DNA of 55,550 nt from Candidatus Methanoperedens nitratireducens (GTDB taxonomy: Archaea; Halobacteriota; Methanosarcinia; Methanosarcinales; Methanoperedenaceae): contig NZ_JMIY01000008.1 in NCBI RefSeq assembly GCF_000685155.1, forward strand, positions 1-55,550, written 5' to 3'. Shown here piece by piece: positions 34,308-42,635 of the stretch; position 1 is the stretch's first letter; every line of letters starts with the position of its first letter. A model generated the notes under the pieces. The model saw only the letters and a program-made list of their open reading frames with translations, made no database searches and had not been told where the DNA came from. Both the position numbers and the translations under genes were made by a program.

Positions 34308-34521
34308 TTCTTGCACCTCCTATTATGTGACATTGGAGCGATCGTAGTTTGTTATAATTGTATATAAAATTATGCCAAATTGTCTACAAAATTCGTACTA
34401 ATTGTAGAATTTAAGTTCTGGATTTAACCTATATAATAATCGACGACAGTGGAGGTCTATCAATAACATTTATATACAATAAGAACACCAGTAGGTTACC
34501 GTTTGCCTTATAGGAGGAGAT

Positions 34522-34647
34522 ATGCAAAAAGTAACAAAATATAGAGACGGTGGAATGAAATATTGTCTCAAGGTCGGTTCAGGAGAAATGTTTCTTAAAA
34601 GAAATAACCAGGCGGCTATAAGTGAGGTATACAATGTTCGTATCTAG
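34522..34647 (+). CDS. 41-residue small protein
   Basis: The frame opens at ATG 34522 behind AGGAGGAGA and codes for 41 residues (KYRDGGMKYCLKVGSGEMF, FLKRNNQAAISEVYNV). No family is recognised. It ends 33 nt before nrfH, on the same strand, so it may be read with it or share its promoter. An unassigned part of the island. Confidence 0.55.
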   Translation: MQKVTKYRDGGMKYCLKVGSGEMFLKRNNQAAISEVYNVRI

Positions 34648-34680
34648 CGTAAATCCACATGTAACGGCAGGGTGAGGATA

Positions 34681-35166
34681 ATGAAGTTTCTGTTTATTGC
34701 GGGGATTTTTGTACTGGTTGCAATGGGATCAGGAACGTATGTTAATGATTCGGATATGCACATCAGCAATTTAACTGAGTACATTGGGAACACTCTCACA
34801 GCATGTAACAGTTGCCACGTGATGGGTGCTGTTTATGAAAGCTGGTATCACGGCGATCACAAAAACAGGGCGGAATGCAGCGATTGCCATATTCCGCACG
34901 ACCCGATTACAAAGTATGTTGTGAAAGCAGAATCGGGTATCCGCGATGTAACAGCCGTTATCACTGGTAACGTCCCTGAGGTCATTCGCACCACTGAGAA
35001 TTCGCAAAAGATAATCCAGGGTAATTGCCTGCACTGTCATGAGCAAACAGTAGGGAATATCGCCGATAGCAAAAGGAATGATGAGCGTTACTGTTTCGAG
35101 TGCCACCGTACAGTTGCACACGGCGAAAGGGGAATCTCTCTATCACCATATCAGGAGGGCAAATGA
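34681..35166 (+). CDS. nrfH: Cytochrome c nitrite reductase, small subunit NrfH
   Basis: 161 residues from ATG 34681 (GGGTGAGG upstream; GTG at 34672 is possible). N-terminal membrane helix, then four CxxCH motifs: CNSCH, CSDCH, CLHCH, CFECH. It takes electrons from the membrane quinol/methanophenazine pool and passes them to NrfA. NrfA starts inside its stop codon (ATGA), so the pair is tightly coupled. Confidence 0.93.
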   Translation: MKFLFIAGIFVLVAMGSGTYVNDSDMHISNLTEYIGNTLTACNSCHVMGAVYESWYHGDHKNRAECSDCHIPHDPITKYVVKAESGIRDVTAVITGNVPEVIRTTENSQKIIQGNCLHCHEQTVGNIADSKRNDERYCFECHRTVAHGERGISLSPYQEGK

Positions 35167-36467
35167 GGCGTTCTATCTCTATTATTATTCTGACAGGTCT
35201 GATAATCGTCCTGACAGCAGCTTTAACCGCTGCACTTATGTACATCAATAACCAGCCTGTCTCAAATCGCGGCATCAACCAGATATTCGAAGTGCCTGCA
35301 ATGGAACCTGATTCAGCTCAATGGGGATTGAACTTCCCGAATCAATACTCAACCTTTTTGCTTACAAAAACCAACCAGAACCGCACTAAATATGGCGGCT
35401 CATTCCCATATTCAAAATTGGAGATTAACCCGCGTCTTGTCATTTTATATGCCGGATCTGGTTATGACATAGATTACAACGAAGAACGCGGTCATCTTAA
35501 CAGCCTGACCGATGTAAGGAGTATTGAGCGGATCAACAATAAAACGCCCGGTACCTGCTACTCATGTAAGAGTTCGGATAACCCGGGCCTGTGGGCAAAA
35601 ATGGGAATGGCAGAGTTTGATAAAACCATGTTTAGCGAACTTGGAAAAAATATCAATAACCCGATTGGCTGCGCTAATTGCCATGAAGCCAGTACTATGC
35701 GCCTGGTTGTTACAAATCCTGCGCTGGACGAAGCTCTTAAGTCCCAGGGCAAAGACTGGCGTACCTTCACACGCCAGGAGATGCGTACGGTGGTCTGCGC
35801 TAATTGCCATGTGGAATATTATTTCGCAGGTGAAGGCAAGTACCTGACCTTCCCCTGGAAGAACGGTACCCGGATAGAAGATATAACCGCATATTATGAC
35901 AATATAGGGTTCAAAGACTGGCAGCATGCTATTTCCGGTGCACCGATGATCAAGATACAGCACCCCGAATATGAAATGTACACAGCAGATAGTACTCATT
36001 ACAGGGCAGGGGTGTCCTGTGCAGATTGTCACATGCCCTACACCCGTGAAGGTGCTGCAAAATTCTCTACCCACGATGTCAAGAGCCCATTGTTAAATGC
36101 AAACCTTGCATGCGGCGCATGTCACCGTGATGTGGAGTATGCAACTTACAGGGCTGCTACGATCCAGAGTCAGGTGCAGATGTCCATGAACGTTACTGAA
36201 GATGCGCTCATTGCGGCTATTAAGACTATTAAGGCAGCTTCACTGAAACCGGATCCGGACATGAAGGTACTGGCTGAAGCCCGGCAACTGCACCGCGAAG
36301 CGCAGATGCGCTGGGATTTCGTGGCTGCTGAAAATAGCATGGGTTTCCACAATCCTGAGGAGGCTCTGCGCATTCTGCTTTCCTCGGCTGATCTTGCCAG
36401 ACAGGCGCAACTGAAAGCCGTGCAGGCTGCTGGCAGTCCTGCAGTCATATGGAACGGCAGCCACTAA
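35163..36467 (+). CDS. nrfA: Cytochrome c nitrite reductase, catalytic subunit NrfA
   Basis: 434 residues. Reduces nitrite to ammonium with six electrons in the periplasm/pseudoperiplasm. The catalytic heme has the lysine-ligated CxxCK motif (CYSCKSS), and four CxxCH motifs follow (CANCH, CANCH, CADCH, CGACH), the standard five. N-terminal signal anchor present. The site preceding CADCHM has the conserved HYRAGVSC region. Complete in length; functional. It overlaps nrfH by 4 nt. Confidence 0.95.
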   Translation: MRRSISIIILTGLIIVLTAALTAALMYINNQPVSNRGINQIFEVPAMEPDSAQWGLNFPNQYSTFLLTKTNQNRTKYGGSFPYSKLEINPRLVILYAGSGYDIDYNEERGHLNSLTDVRSIERINNKTPGTCYSCKSSDNPGLWAKMGMAEFDKTMFSELGKNINNPIGCANCHEASTMRLVVTNPALDEALKSQGKDWRTFTRQEMRTVVCANCHVEYYFAGEGKYLTFPWKNGTRIEDITAYYDNIGFKDWQHAISGAPMIKIQHPEYEMYTADSTHYRAGVSCADCHMPYTREGAAKFSTHDVKSPLLNANLACGACHRDVEYATYRAATIQSQVQMSMNVTEDALIAAIKTIKAASLKPDPDMKVLAEARQLHREAQMRWDFVAAENSMGFHNPEEALRILLSSADLARQAQLKAVQAAGSPAVIWNGSH

Positions 36468-36618
36468 TATTATTTTTTTAGTCTTTCAACAGCACGGGAT
36501 AAGTTACCAGTGGTTTCGGGCGGGCGTTGTTAACCACCGGCTTGTATGGATAGAAAGGTAGTTATAGAAATTAATTACATAACTCATCTTAGCGAGATTT
36601 CAATGGGGGTGAGAAACA

Positions 36619-37221
36619 ATGAACATTAACAATAAGAGTATACTGGCTGCTCTTATACTGATCACAGCATTAGGTATACCTACGGTGACAACATTCAGTG
36701 CACCACCGGCATCAGATGATCGCAACTTCGCAGCGCATCTTCTGGGTAATGAGGAAGTGCCACCTGTAGATACTCTGGCTCAGGGTCGTGCTACCTTCCG
36801 GCTTAATGAAGATGGCACAGAGCTGAGTTACAGGCTCAATGTATCAAATATTGAGGACGTATCTATGGCGCATATACATCTTGGCGCAGCAGGGATGAAC
36901 GGTCCGGTAGTTGCATGGCTCTATCCTGGTGAGCCACAGCCTGCGGTGATCCCGGGCAGATTTGATGGAGTGCTTGCAGAGGGTACAATCACTGCCGATA
37001 ATCTGGTCGGTCCGCTTGAAGGACAGTCTCTGAAAGCACTAATGGACGTTATGAGGGCTGGTGAGACCTATGCCAATGTGCATACAGAACAGAATCCAGA
37101 AGGTGAGGTCCGCGGCCAGATCAGGACTGAAACAGCGATACCAGAATTTCCACCTGGTATACTGCTCCCGATAGCTGGCATAATGGGCATAGTAGCGTTA
37201 TTATATAGAAGAGAAAAGTGA
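36619..37221 (+). CDS. CHRD-domain surface protein with PEF-CTERM (1)
   Basis: 200 residues. Signal peptide to about residue 28, then one CHRD domain (FAAHLLGNEEVPPVDT, MAHIHLGAAGMNGPVV, YANVHTEQNPEGEVRGQI). The end EFPPGILLPIAGIMGIVALLYRR is a PEF-CTERM sorting tag (in two short pieces: PEFPPGILLP and IAGIMGIVALLYRR) recognised by an archaeosortase C-type enzyme. Function unknown; CHRD proteins are extracellular. It starts behind GGGGGTGAG. A hairpin terminator overlaps its stop. Paralog at 37326. Confidence 0.88.
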   Translation: MNINNKSILAALILITALGIPTVTTFSAPPASDDRNFAAHLLGNEEVPPVDTLAQGRATFRLNEDGTELSYRLNVSNIEDVSMAHIHLGAAGMNGPVVAWLYPGEPQPAVIPGRFDGVLAEGTITADNLVGPLEGQSLKALMDVMRAGETYANVHTEQNPEGEVRGQIRTETAIPEFPPGILLPIAGIMGIVALLYRREK

Positions 37222-37242
37222 TTTTTATCACTTTTATTTTTT
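37214..37242 (+). terminator. Hairpin and T-run overlapping the stop codon
   Basis: AAAAGTGAT and ATCACTTTT form a stem around TTTT, followed by ATTTTTTT. The stop codon of the first CHRD gene lies in the left arm. Confidence 0.65.
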
Positions 37243-37325
37243 TATTTATATGTCTCCTGCATACAGAAAATTATTATAGATATTAACTACATAAGTATTG
37301 TAACCAATATAAGGGGGTTTTAATA

Positions 37326-37976
37326 GTGAGTGGAAAGAATATTTTAGTTGCACTTATACTGGTAATGCTTATTGCACCGGCAATAAGTGCGTCTACAGTG
37401 CCAGATAATCGCAATTTTGCAACACACCTCTCGGGCGATAAGGAAGTGCCACCAGTGGATACTCAGGCCCAGGGTCAGGCCCACTTCAAGCTCAGTAAAG
37501 ATGGCACGGAGCTGAGTTACAAGCTCAACGTAGCAAACATCGAGGACGTATCTATGGCGCACATACATCTTGGCGCAGAAGGTGTAAATGGACCAATCGT
37601 TGTATGGCTGTATCCCGACACACCGCCGCCTGTTCTGATTCCAGGCAGGTTCAGTGGAGTGCTTGCAGAAGGTACAATAACTGCTGATGATCTGGTCGGT
37701 CCGCTTGAAGGACAGTCCCTGAGCGAGCTAATAGATGCCATGAGCGCTGGTGAAACCTATGTCAATGTCCATACCGAGCAAAATCCTGCAGGTGAAATCC
37801 GCGGTCAGGTCCATGGAAAGCTGTCTGAGCCTGAGGTAACAGTAACTGTAACAGCAACTGTGACTGCAACTGCAACGCCATCTGAACCTGTAACATCAAT
37901 ACCAGAATTCCCGCTTGGCATACTGCTCCCTATTGCTGGTATACTGGGCATAGCAGCACTGTTATATAGAAGATAA
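37326..37976 (+). CDS. CHRD-domain surface protein with PEF-CTERM (2)
   Basis: 216 residues from GTG 37326. Same architecture as its neighbour: signal peptide, CHRD domain (SGDKEVPPVDTQAQG, AHIHLGAEGVNGPIVVWLYP, NVHTEQNPAGEIRGQ), a low-complexity TVTVTATVTATATPSEP linker not present in the first copy, and a PEF-CTERM tail (PEFPLGILLPIAGILGIA). Very high similarity with the first gene shows tandem duplication. Both follow nrfA and may be part of the same surface programme. Confidence 0.88.
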   Translation: MSGKNILVALILVMLIAPAISASTVPDNRNFATHLSGDKEVPPVDTQAQGQAHFKLSKDGTELSYKLNVANIEDVSMAHIHLGAEGVNGPIVVWLYPDTPPPVLIPGRFSGVLAEGTITADDLVGPLEGQSLSELIDAMSAGETYVNVHTEQNPAGEIRGQVHGKLSEPEVTVTVTATVTATATPSEPVTSIPEFPLGILLPIAGILGIAALLYRR

Positions 37977-38006
37977 GAGAGGCACTATCTCAATATCTGG
38001 TTGTCG

Positions 38007-38046
38007 ATAAATAAGTATATTATTAATATACTTATTTATTTTTTAA
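38007..38046 (+). terminator. 13-bp perfect hairpin terminator
   Basis: ATAAATAAGTATA and its exact complement with a 7-base loop, followed by a T-run. It closes the second CHRD gene. Confidence 0.7.
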
Positions 38047-38131
38047 GATCATAATATTACTTTGGTTTTAAACAAGTATACCCTGGTAGTTATTTTAATA
38101 TACAATGAAACGTGTAAGATATGAGTAATTA

Positions 38132-38476
38132 ATGAGGACCGGGAACGTGAGCGGCTGTACATTCTGTCAGATTATTAAAGGGGAAGTATCGACGAACTTC
38201 GTTTATAAGGATGAGGATATGGTTGCCTTTTACGATATAAAACCATCTGCACCCGTACATGTACTGATAGTTCCTGTAGAACATATTGAGAGCATCAATA
38301 CACTGGAAGAGAGGCACAGCTACATTATTTCGAAAATGGTGCTTAAGGCAAAGGATATAGCAAGACAACTGGGTATAGCCGATACAGGCTACAAGCTGGT
38401 AATAAACGTAGGCAGAGGTGGAGGGCAGATTATATTCCACCTGCACATACATCTTATCGGAGGCTGGAAACGTTAG
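38132..38476 (+). CDS. HIT family nucleotide hydrolase
   Basis: 114 residues. The histidine triad is FHLHIHLIGGW near the end, with CTFCQIIKGEV near the start as in HINT proteins. It hydrolyses phosphoramidates or dinucleoside phosphates. A GTG at 38147 (VSGCTFC) with GAGG before it is an equally good start. Length is normal. Confidence 0.87.
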   Translation: MRTGNVSGCTFCQIIKGEVSTNFVYKDEDMVAFYDIKPSAPVHVLIVPVEHIESINTLEERHSYIISKMVLKAKDIARQLGIADTGYKLVINVGRGGGQIIFHLHIHLIGGWKR

Positions 38477-38500
38477 CACTTGAATGGATCAATAAAATAA

Positions 38501-38917
38501 TCAAACAAACCTGAACGTTTGTTCGATTTTTATCCTGTCATCAATCTCATCTGCGTAGCGCTTCTTCAAACTAGCCAGCATCTCTACAGATAATTTATTC
38601 TCCTTCACAGCGGGGCAGCGCTCATCCACTGAATCCACGTCAATAACAGGATATAACTCACATAGCACCGGGCGGCATTTATATATGCGGCAGCGTTTCT
38701 CCTTATTTAAGAAGATGCACTGCCCTTTGATCATCTTCACTGCGAAATATACACCATGCTCCCCCTGAGCCTTCCTGAAATACTTCTTGGGATCAAGTTC
38801 CAGAGCATATTCCTCTCTGATCTTTGCTATAAGCTCCATAACCTCATCCCCGGTCAGAACAGGACAGTTCCGGCAGCATAGGGAGGTACATATTTTAATA
38901 TCGCAATTCAGATTCAA
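38501..38917 (-). CDS. YkgJ family cysteine-cluster protein
   Basis: About 138 residues. Cys sets CTSLCCRNCPVLT, GQCIFLNKEKRCRIYKCRPV and LCELYP are the YkgJ zinc/iron-chelating pattern. The open frame extends into the rubrerythrin gene, so a start at TTG 38917, one base after the rubrerythrin stop, is preferred. Cotranscribed with rubrerythrin; a metal-handling role is likely. Confidence 0.75.
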   Translation of the reverse strand: MNLNCDIKICTSLCCRNCPVLTGDEVMELIAKIREEYALELDPKKYFRKAQGEHGVYFAVKMIKGQCIFLNKEKRCRIYKCRPVLCELYPVIDVDSVDERCPAVKENKLSVEMLASLKKRYADEIDDRIKIEQTFRFV

Positions 38918-38918
38918 A

Positions 38919-39491
38919 TTACCAGTTCTGGGCCAGTACCTCATAATATGATTGCGCATGCTTGCATGCAGGGCACACTTTTGGTGCTTCGGTTCCCTCA
39001 TGGATATAGCCGCAGTTCCTGCAGTGCCATTTCACTGTACTTTTCTTCTTAAACACAGACCCATCTTTTAAATTCTCTAATAATGCCCTGTAGCGGCTCT
39101 CATGGAATTGCTCAACTTCCCCGATCTCAGTGAATGAAGAGGCGACCTGTGAAAATCCCTCTTCTTCTGCAACTCTTGCGAATCCGGGATAAAGCGTACC
39201 CCATTCAAGTTTTTCACCCTCTGCTGCCGCAAGTAAATTATCGGCAGTCTTCCCTATGACTCCGGCAGGATATGCTGAGGTAATTTCAACATTTCCGCCC
39301 TCCAGGTATTTGAAGAACACCTCAGCATGTTCTTTTTCATTATCCGCAGTCTCAAGGAAAATCCCTGATATTTGCTCAAATCCCTCCTTTCCGGCAACAC
39401 CTGCAAAGTATGTATAGCGGTTTCTTGCCTGGGATTCACCTGCAAATGCAGCTAAAAGGTTCTTCTCGGTTCTGCTCCCTTTAAGATTCAT
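38919..39491 (-). CDS. Rubrerythrin
   Basis: 190-residue non-heme di-iron peroxidase. N-terminal ferritin-like helices with E-x6-Y and ExxH ligands (AFAGESQARNRY, ETADNEKEHAEVFF, EVEQFHESRY) and a C-terminal rubredoxin domain (CRNCGYIHEG, CPACKHAQSYYE). It removes hydrogen peroxide in anaerobes. It overlaps or abuts the YkgJ gene downstream. Confidence 0.94.
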   Translation of the reverse strand: MNLKGSRTEKNLLAAFAGESQARNRYTYFAGVAGKEGFEQISGIFLETADNEKEHAEVFFKYLEGGNVEITSAYPAGVIGKTADNLLAAAEGEKLEWGTLYPGFARVAEEEGFSQVASSFTEIGEVEQFHESRYRALLENLKDGSVFKKKSTVKWHCRNCGYIHEGTEAPKVCPACKHAQSYYEVLAQNW

Positions 39492-39663
39492 TATTGATCC
39501 CTCTTATCTTGTGAATATTTTCTTAACCATGTCTATTTGGCTTTGCTATGCCTAATAAGCTTTTGGGAACTATATTAAATAACGGCTCTCTGAAATATTT
39601 ACCATCTGCCAGCCCTTAATAAGCTTCTGCTATATTGTCAACTCTCCCAATGTAATCAGCCTC

Positions 39664-40521
39664 CTAAGGACTATAGAAAGGAAATCCGCGTGGTCTATAG
39701 AAAGGCAAAAAAATATAATCAAACGCAACATCCAATACGATTAAAAATACAACTAATGATAAAGCCATCTTCAAAGCTGGAAGGAAAATCTCATTTGCTG
39801 ATTTGGACCTGGATTTTATCACGAACGATATAACAGCCGCTATTCCACTGAAAAATGCAGGAACAATGATCAGAAGAAACATTCCAAGAAATCCAAAGTC
39901 TTCAGAAGAGGAAGGAAGCGCTACACCTGCAACAACCCCAAAAACTGCGGCATAAGCAATAGGATATGCTGTACCTAGTTTTTCATGTCTCCACAGCGAT
40001 GATGCAATAATAAGTAAAGGAATGATAAAATACGCCATGCCTTTACCTGATATAGCCATTGGATGCTGTATTATGTTCTGCAGGGAGACAGAATAAATCA
40101 CGCCCAATAATGCGATTTCAAAGATTGCTGAATAAGGATATAATTTTTTGATATACGTTGTGACTGCTACAAAAATAGTTACAGTAGAAACCACTACGAT
40201 TGGAGGAAGGAGAGGCGAATGCTCCTGACTTAAATATCCCAAGCCTTCAACTATCACTTTTTTGCTAAGGAGCAGAATTGAAAGAAGAGCTACAGCGGTT
40301 AAGATAAAAGTTAAATGTATTCGATATTTTTCAGGGATTGTAACCCCTTTCTCACCGACAGTGGATAGAATAAGCCAGAGTCCTGCGCCTATGACAGGAA
40401 TCAGGATTAAAGGATTAAAAGTTGAGGATATGTATAAAGCTATGAGAACATTAAAAGTAAAAACCAGTAACATCAGAACTGCAATGAATATAATCACATT
40501 TTTCTTAGTTATCAGCATCAT
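39664..40521 (-). CDS. Multi-pass membrane protein of unknown function
   Basis: 285 residues with about eight membrane helices. No cysteine or conserved charged motif points to a sortase or transporter. No family recognised. It follows the signal peptidase gene by 43 nt on the same strand, and is the third member of a surface-protein operon with the peptidase and the seven-repeat protein. Confidence 0.6.
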   Translation of the reverse strand: MMLITKKNVIIFIAVLMLLVFTFNVLIALYISSTFNPLILIPVIGAGLWLILSTVGEKGVTIPEKYRIHLTFILTAVALLSILLLSKKVIVEGLGYLSQEHSPLLPPIVVVSTVTIFVAVTTYIKKLYPYSAIFEIALLGVIYSVSLQNIIQHPMAISGKGMAYFIIPLLIIASSLWRHEKLGTAYPIAYAAVFGVVAGVALPSSSEDFGFLGMFLLIIVPAFFSGIAAVISFVIKSRSKSANEIFLPALKMALSLVVFLIVLDVAFDYIFLPFYRPRGFPFYSP

Positions 40522-40564
40522 AATTTACGCATCCTCTTGCAACTTCAATTCACATCATATTTAC

Positions 40565-41161
40565 TCATATCAATTCCACTTTTTTATGTTTTTCCCTTCT
40601 AAGTAAAAATCCTGCAATTACCGCATATATCACCGAATACATAAGAACTGTTCCACCCATACCTGATAAAAAATACCCGATGTAAGGAATTCTCGCTCTC
40701 GCTACTCCTATAACCCATTCTTTTTTAACTGGCTGGTTATAACTTATGCTTCCCTGCTGATCGAATGAAGGGTTCGTCCATGGATTATCTCCTTTTGTAA
40801 TATAACCTGCATGGGGAGCAGCAGGTCCATCAACCCACATAGGCTCTCCAGCCTCAACATAATACACGGCACGGTGTATGATAGGTATTGTATTAAAATT
40901 ACCATAGGGATAGTATGCAATTAGATTACCATAGTCATTAAACGATCTATAATCAAGTATCTTGCCATCTTCATATGTTATGATGTTTGTGTGCTGGGAG
41001 GATTGTATCAAAATTAGATCGCCTTTTTGCATATTTGGCTTCATACTTTCTGACTGTATAGCAAAGCCCATTTGCCATATTCCAGTTGCTGCATAAATTG
41101 ATATTTTTATAGCAGCTATTACTATAAGAGATATTAAAATAGCCTTGATCCAGACTTTCAT
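40565..41161 (-). CDS. Signal peptidase I, archaeal S26B type
   Basis: 198 residues from ATG 41161 (overlapping the upstream stop by ATGA). Two membrane segments. Catalytic Ser in QSESMKPNMQKGD, His in PIIHRAVYYVE and Asp in ITKGDNPWTNPSFDQ replace the bacterial Lys of type S26A. It is a second signal peptidase beside the housekeeping one, and its linkage to the seven-repeat secreted protein points to a dedicated role. Confidence 0.88.
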   Translation of the reverse strand: MKVWIKAILISLIVIAAIKISIYAATGIWQMGFAIQSESMKPNMQKGDLILIQSSQHTNIITYEDGKILDYRSFNDYGNLIAYYPYGNFNTIPIIHRAVYYVEAGEPMWVDGPAAPHAGYITKGDNPWTNPSFDQQGSISYNQPVKKEWVIGVARARIPYIGYFLSGMGGTVLMYSVIYAVIAGFLLRREKHKKVELI

Positions 41162-42432
41162 TTTCCCCTCCACAGCCCTTTTATGTAAACCGAAATCAAT
41201 GTTATAAAAAACAATGAAGCTTCGAATGCAGGTGTCTTTTTCGGCATCGCAGCACCTTCTGGCTCTCCGCTTACTTTTACAAGCCATACATTACTACCGT
41301 AAAACAAAGGAACATCATAGCCTACAAGGATATAGCCACCATCGCGAGTTTGTCGGGCAGAGTGCAAAAATTTCCCTCTGAGTATAATATCCCATTGCTT
41401 GTTGCCATTTGCATCAACCTTTACGAGCCAGGCATCGCCAGAGTTGTATCTAATGAGGTCTGATGTTCTATCAGCTCCTGTATAACCTGCAAGTATATAT
41501 CCACCATCCTGAGTCTTTTGAACCGAGTGAAAACCATCGTCGCTATTTGTTTCTCCAAATGTCCTGCTCCACGCCACATCGCCGTTTAAATCTGTTTTGA
41601 TAAGCCAGGCATCATAGCTATCGTACGAATCCGTAACGCCAGCAAGTATGTAGCCATCGCTGGTGAGTTGAATAGAACCTATCATGTTATTTTCGCCAAA
41701 AGTCCTGTTCCACAACTCATTTCCTTTAGCGTCAAGCTTTATGAGCAAGGCATCAACAGTGTTATAATAGTTGCCGGTGTTATTCTTGTAAACGTTGCAG
41801 GTTGCAAGCAAATACCCGCCATCCGGCGTCTGCAGCACGGAAGACCCTTCACCGCAAGTTTTTTCAAAATTTTTTATCCACTCTATCTTGCCGACTGAAT
41901 AGAACTTAATGACCCTCACATAACCGGAGCTGTCAAGACCCAGAGATTCAGCAAGTATATATCCACTATCTGATGTCTGCTGAACAGATTTAGCCTCGCC
42001 CCTGACAGGATAAAACTTTTCAATATTCTCATCAAACGTCTTGCTCCACTGTTCGTTGCCATAAGCATCTGTTTTTATTACAAAAGCAACATCCTTTGCA
42101 CCATAATCACCATAAAAGCTTTTACTGCCAGCAAGTATATATCCCCCATCACTGCTCTGTTCGATTTTGAAAACCTGTATAAATTCTCTGGAGGCCAGTT
42201 CAGGTCTGTTGAACTTTCTGATCCACTGCTCAGTGCCATAAGCATCTGTTTTTACAAGCGCATCACCTGCTGCAAGAATATAACCTTCATCCTGCGTCTC
42301 CTGAACATCATAAATTCTCCCGACATTGTACGTCCTGTTCCACTCCTCTACAGGAGCCGCACCCGTGATACCTGTAAGCAGCAGAACTACCGTAATCATT
42401 CTGAAATATTGTACTCCACCGGTCAGTATCAT
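41158..42432 (-). CDS. Seven-repeat secreted propeller-like protein with sorting tail
   Basis: 424 residues. After a signal peptide (to about residue 25) come seven repeats of about 50 residues, each with a core such as SVQKTQDGGYILAGY, and partners AWLIKTDLNGDVAWSRTF. Seven repeats would close one seven-bladed beta-propeller. The C-terminus is PKKTPAFEASLFFITLISVYI plus GLWRGK (in two pieces), resembling PGF-CTERM but with PAF in place of PGF. Function unknown; surface adhesion or binding is possible. Confidence 0.85.
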   Translation of the reverse strand: MILTGGVQYFRMITVVLLLTGITGAAPVEEWNRTYNVGRIYDVQETQDEGYILAAGDALVKTDAYGTEQWIRKFNRPELASREFIQVFKIEQSSDGGYILAGSKSFYGDYGAKDVAFVIKTDAYGNEQWSKTFDENIEKFYPVRGEAKSVQQTSDSGYILAESLGLDSSGYVRVIKFYSVGKIEWIKNFEKTCGEGSSVLQTPDGGYLLATCNVYKNNTGNYYNTVDALLIKLDAKGNELWNRTFGENNMIGSIQLTSDGYILAGVTDSYDSYDAWLIKTDLNGDVAWSRTFGETNSDDGFHSVQKTQDGGYILAGYTGADRTSDLIRYNSGDAWLVKVDANGNKQWDIILRGKFLHSARQTRDGGYILVGYDVPLFYGSNVWLVKVSGEPEGAAMPKKTPAFEASLFFITLISVYIKGLWRGK

Positions 42433-42507
42433 AACCTGCTCACCTTTATGGATTTGGATAATTATATATTTATCAAATATGGTTGTCTGGTCTTTTATAA
42501 TTTTTTA

Positions 42508-42579
42508 AACCGCAGATGAACGCAAATAAACGCAGATGCATAGCAATAAATCCGCGTTCATCGGCGTTTATCTGCGGTT
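42508..42579. repeat. 72-bp imperfect palindrome, ACGCAGAT class
   Basis: AACCGCAGAT at one end and ATCTGCGGTT at the other are perfect inverses, with tandem ACGCAAAT / ACGCAGAT units inside. A related element is at 7170-7222 and fragments near 3150. No gene lies in the 42433-42635 gap. It may be a repeated extragenic element or act as a two-way terminator. Confidence 0.6.
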
Positions 42580-42635
42580 CCATTTCTTTAAATTCCATAA
42601 CTTTCAATAATTTTCATTGATAAAAATCCAGCGGT

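Noticed and set aside
39664-40521. Archaeosortase
   Set aside because: The membrane protein has no catalytic Cys, so it cannot be the sortase for the neighbouring surface protein.
41162-41287. 42-codon extension of the signal peptidase
   Set aside because: Lies inside the upstream gene's coding region; ATG 41161 has GAGGGG at the correct distance and overlaps the stop.
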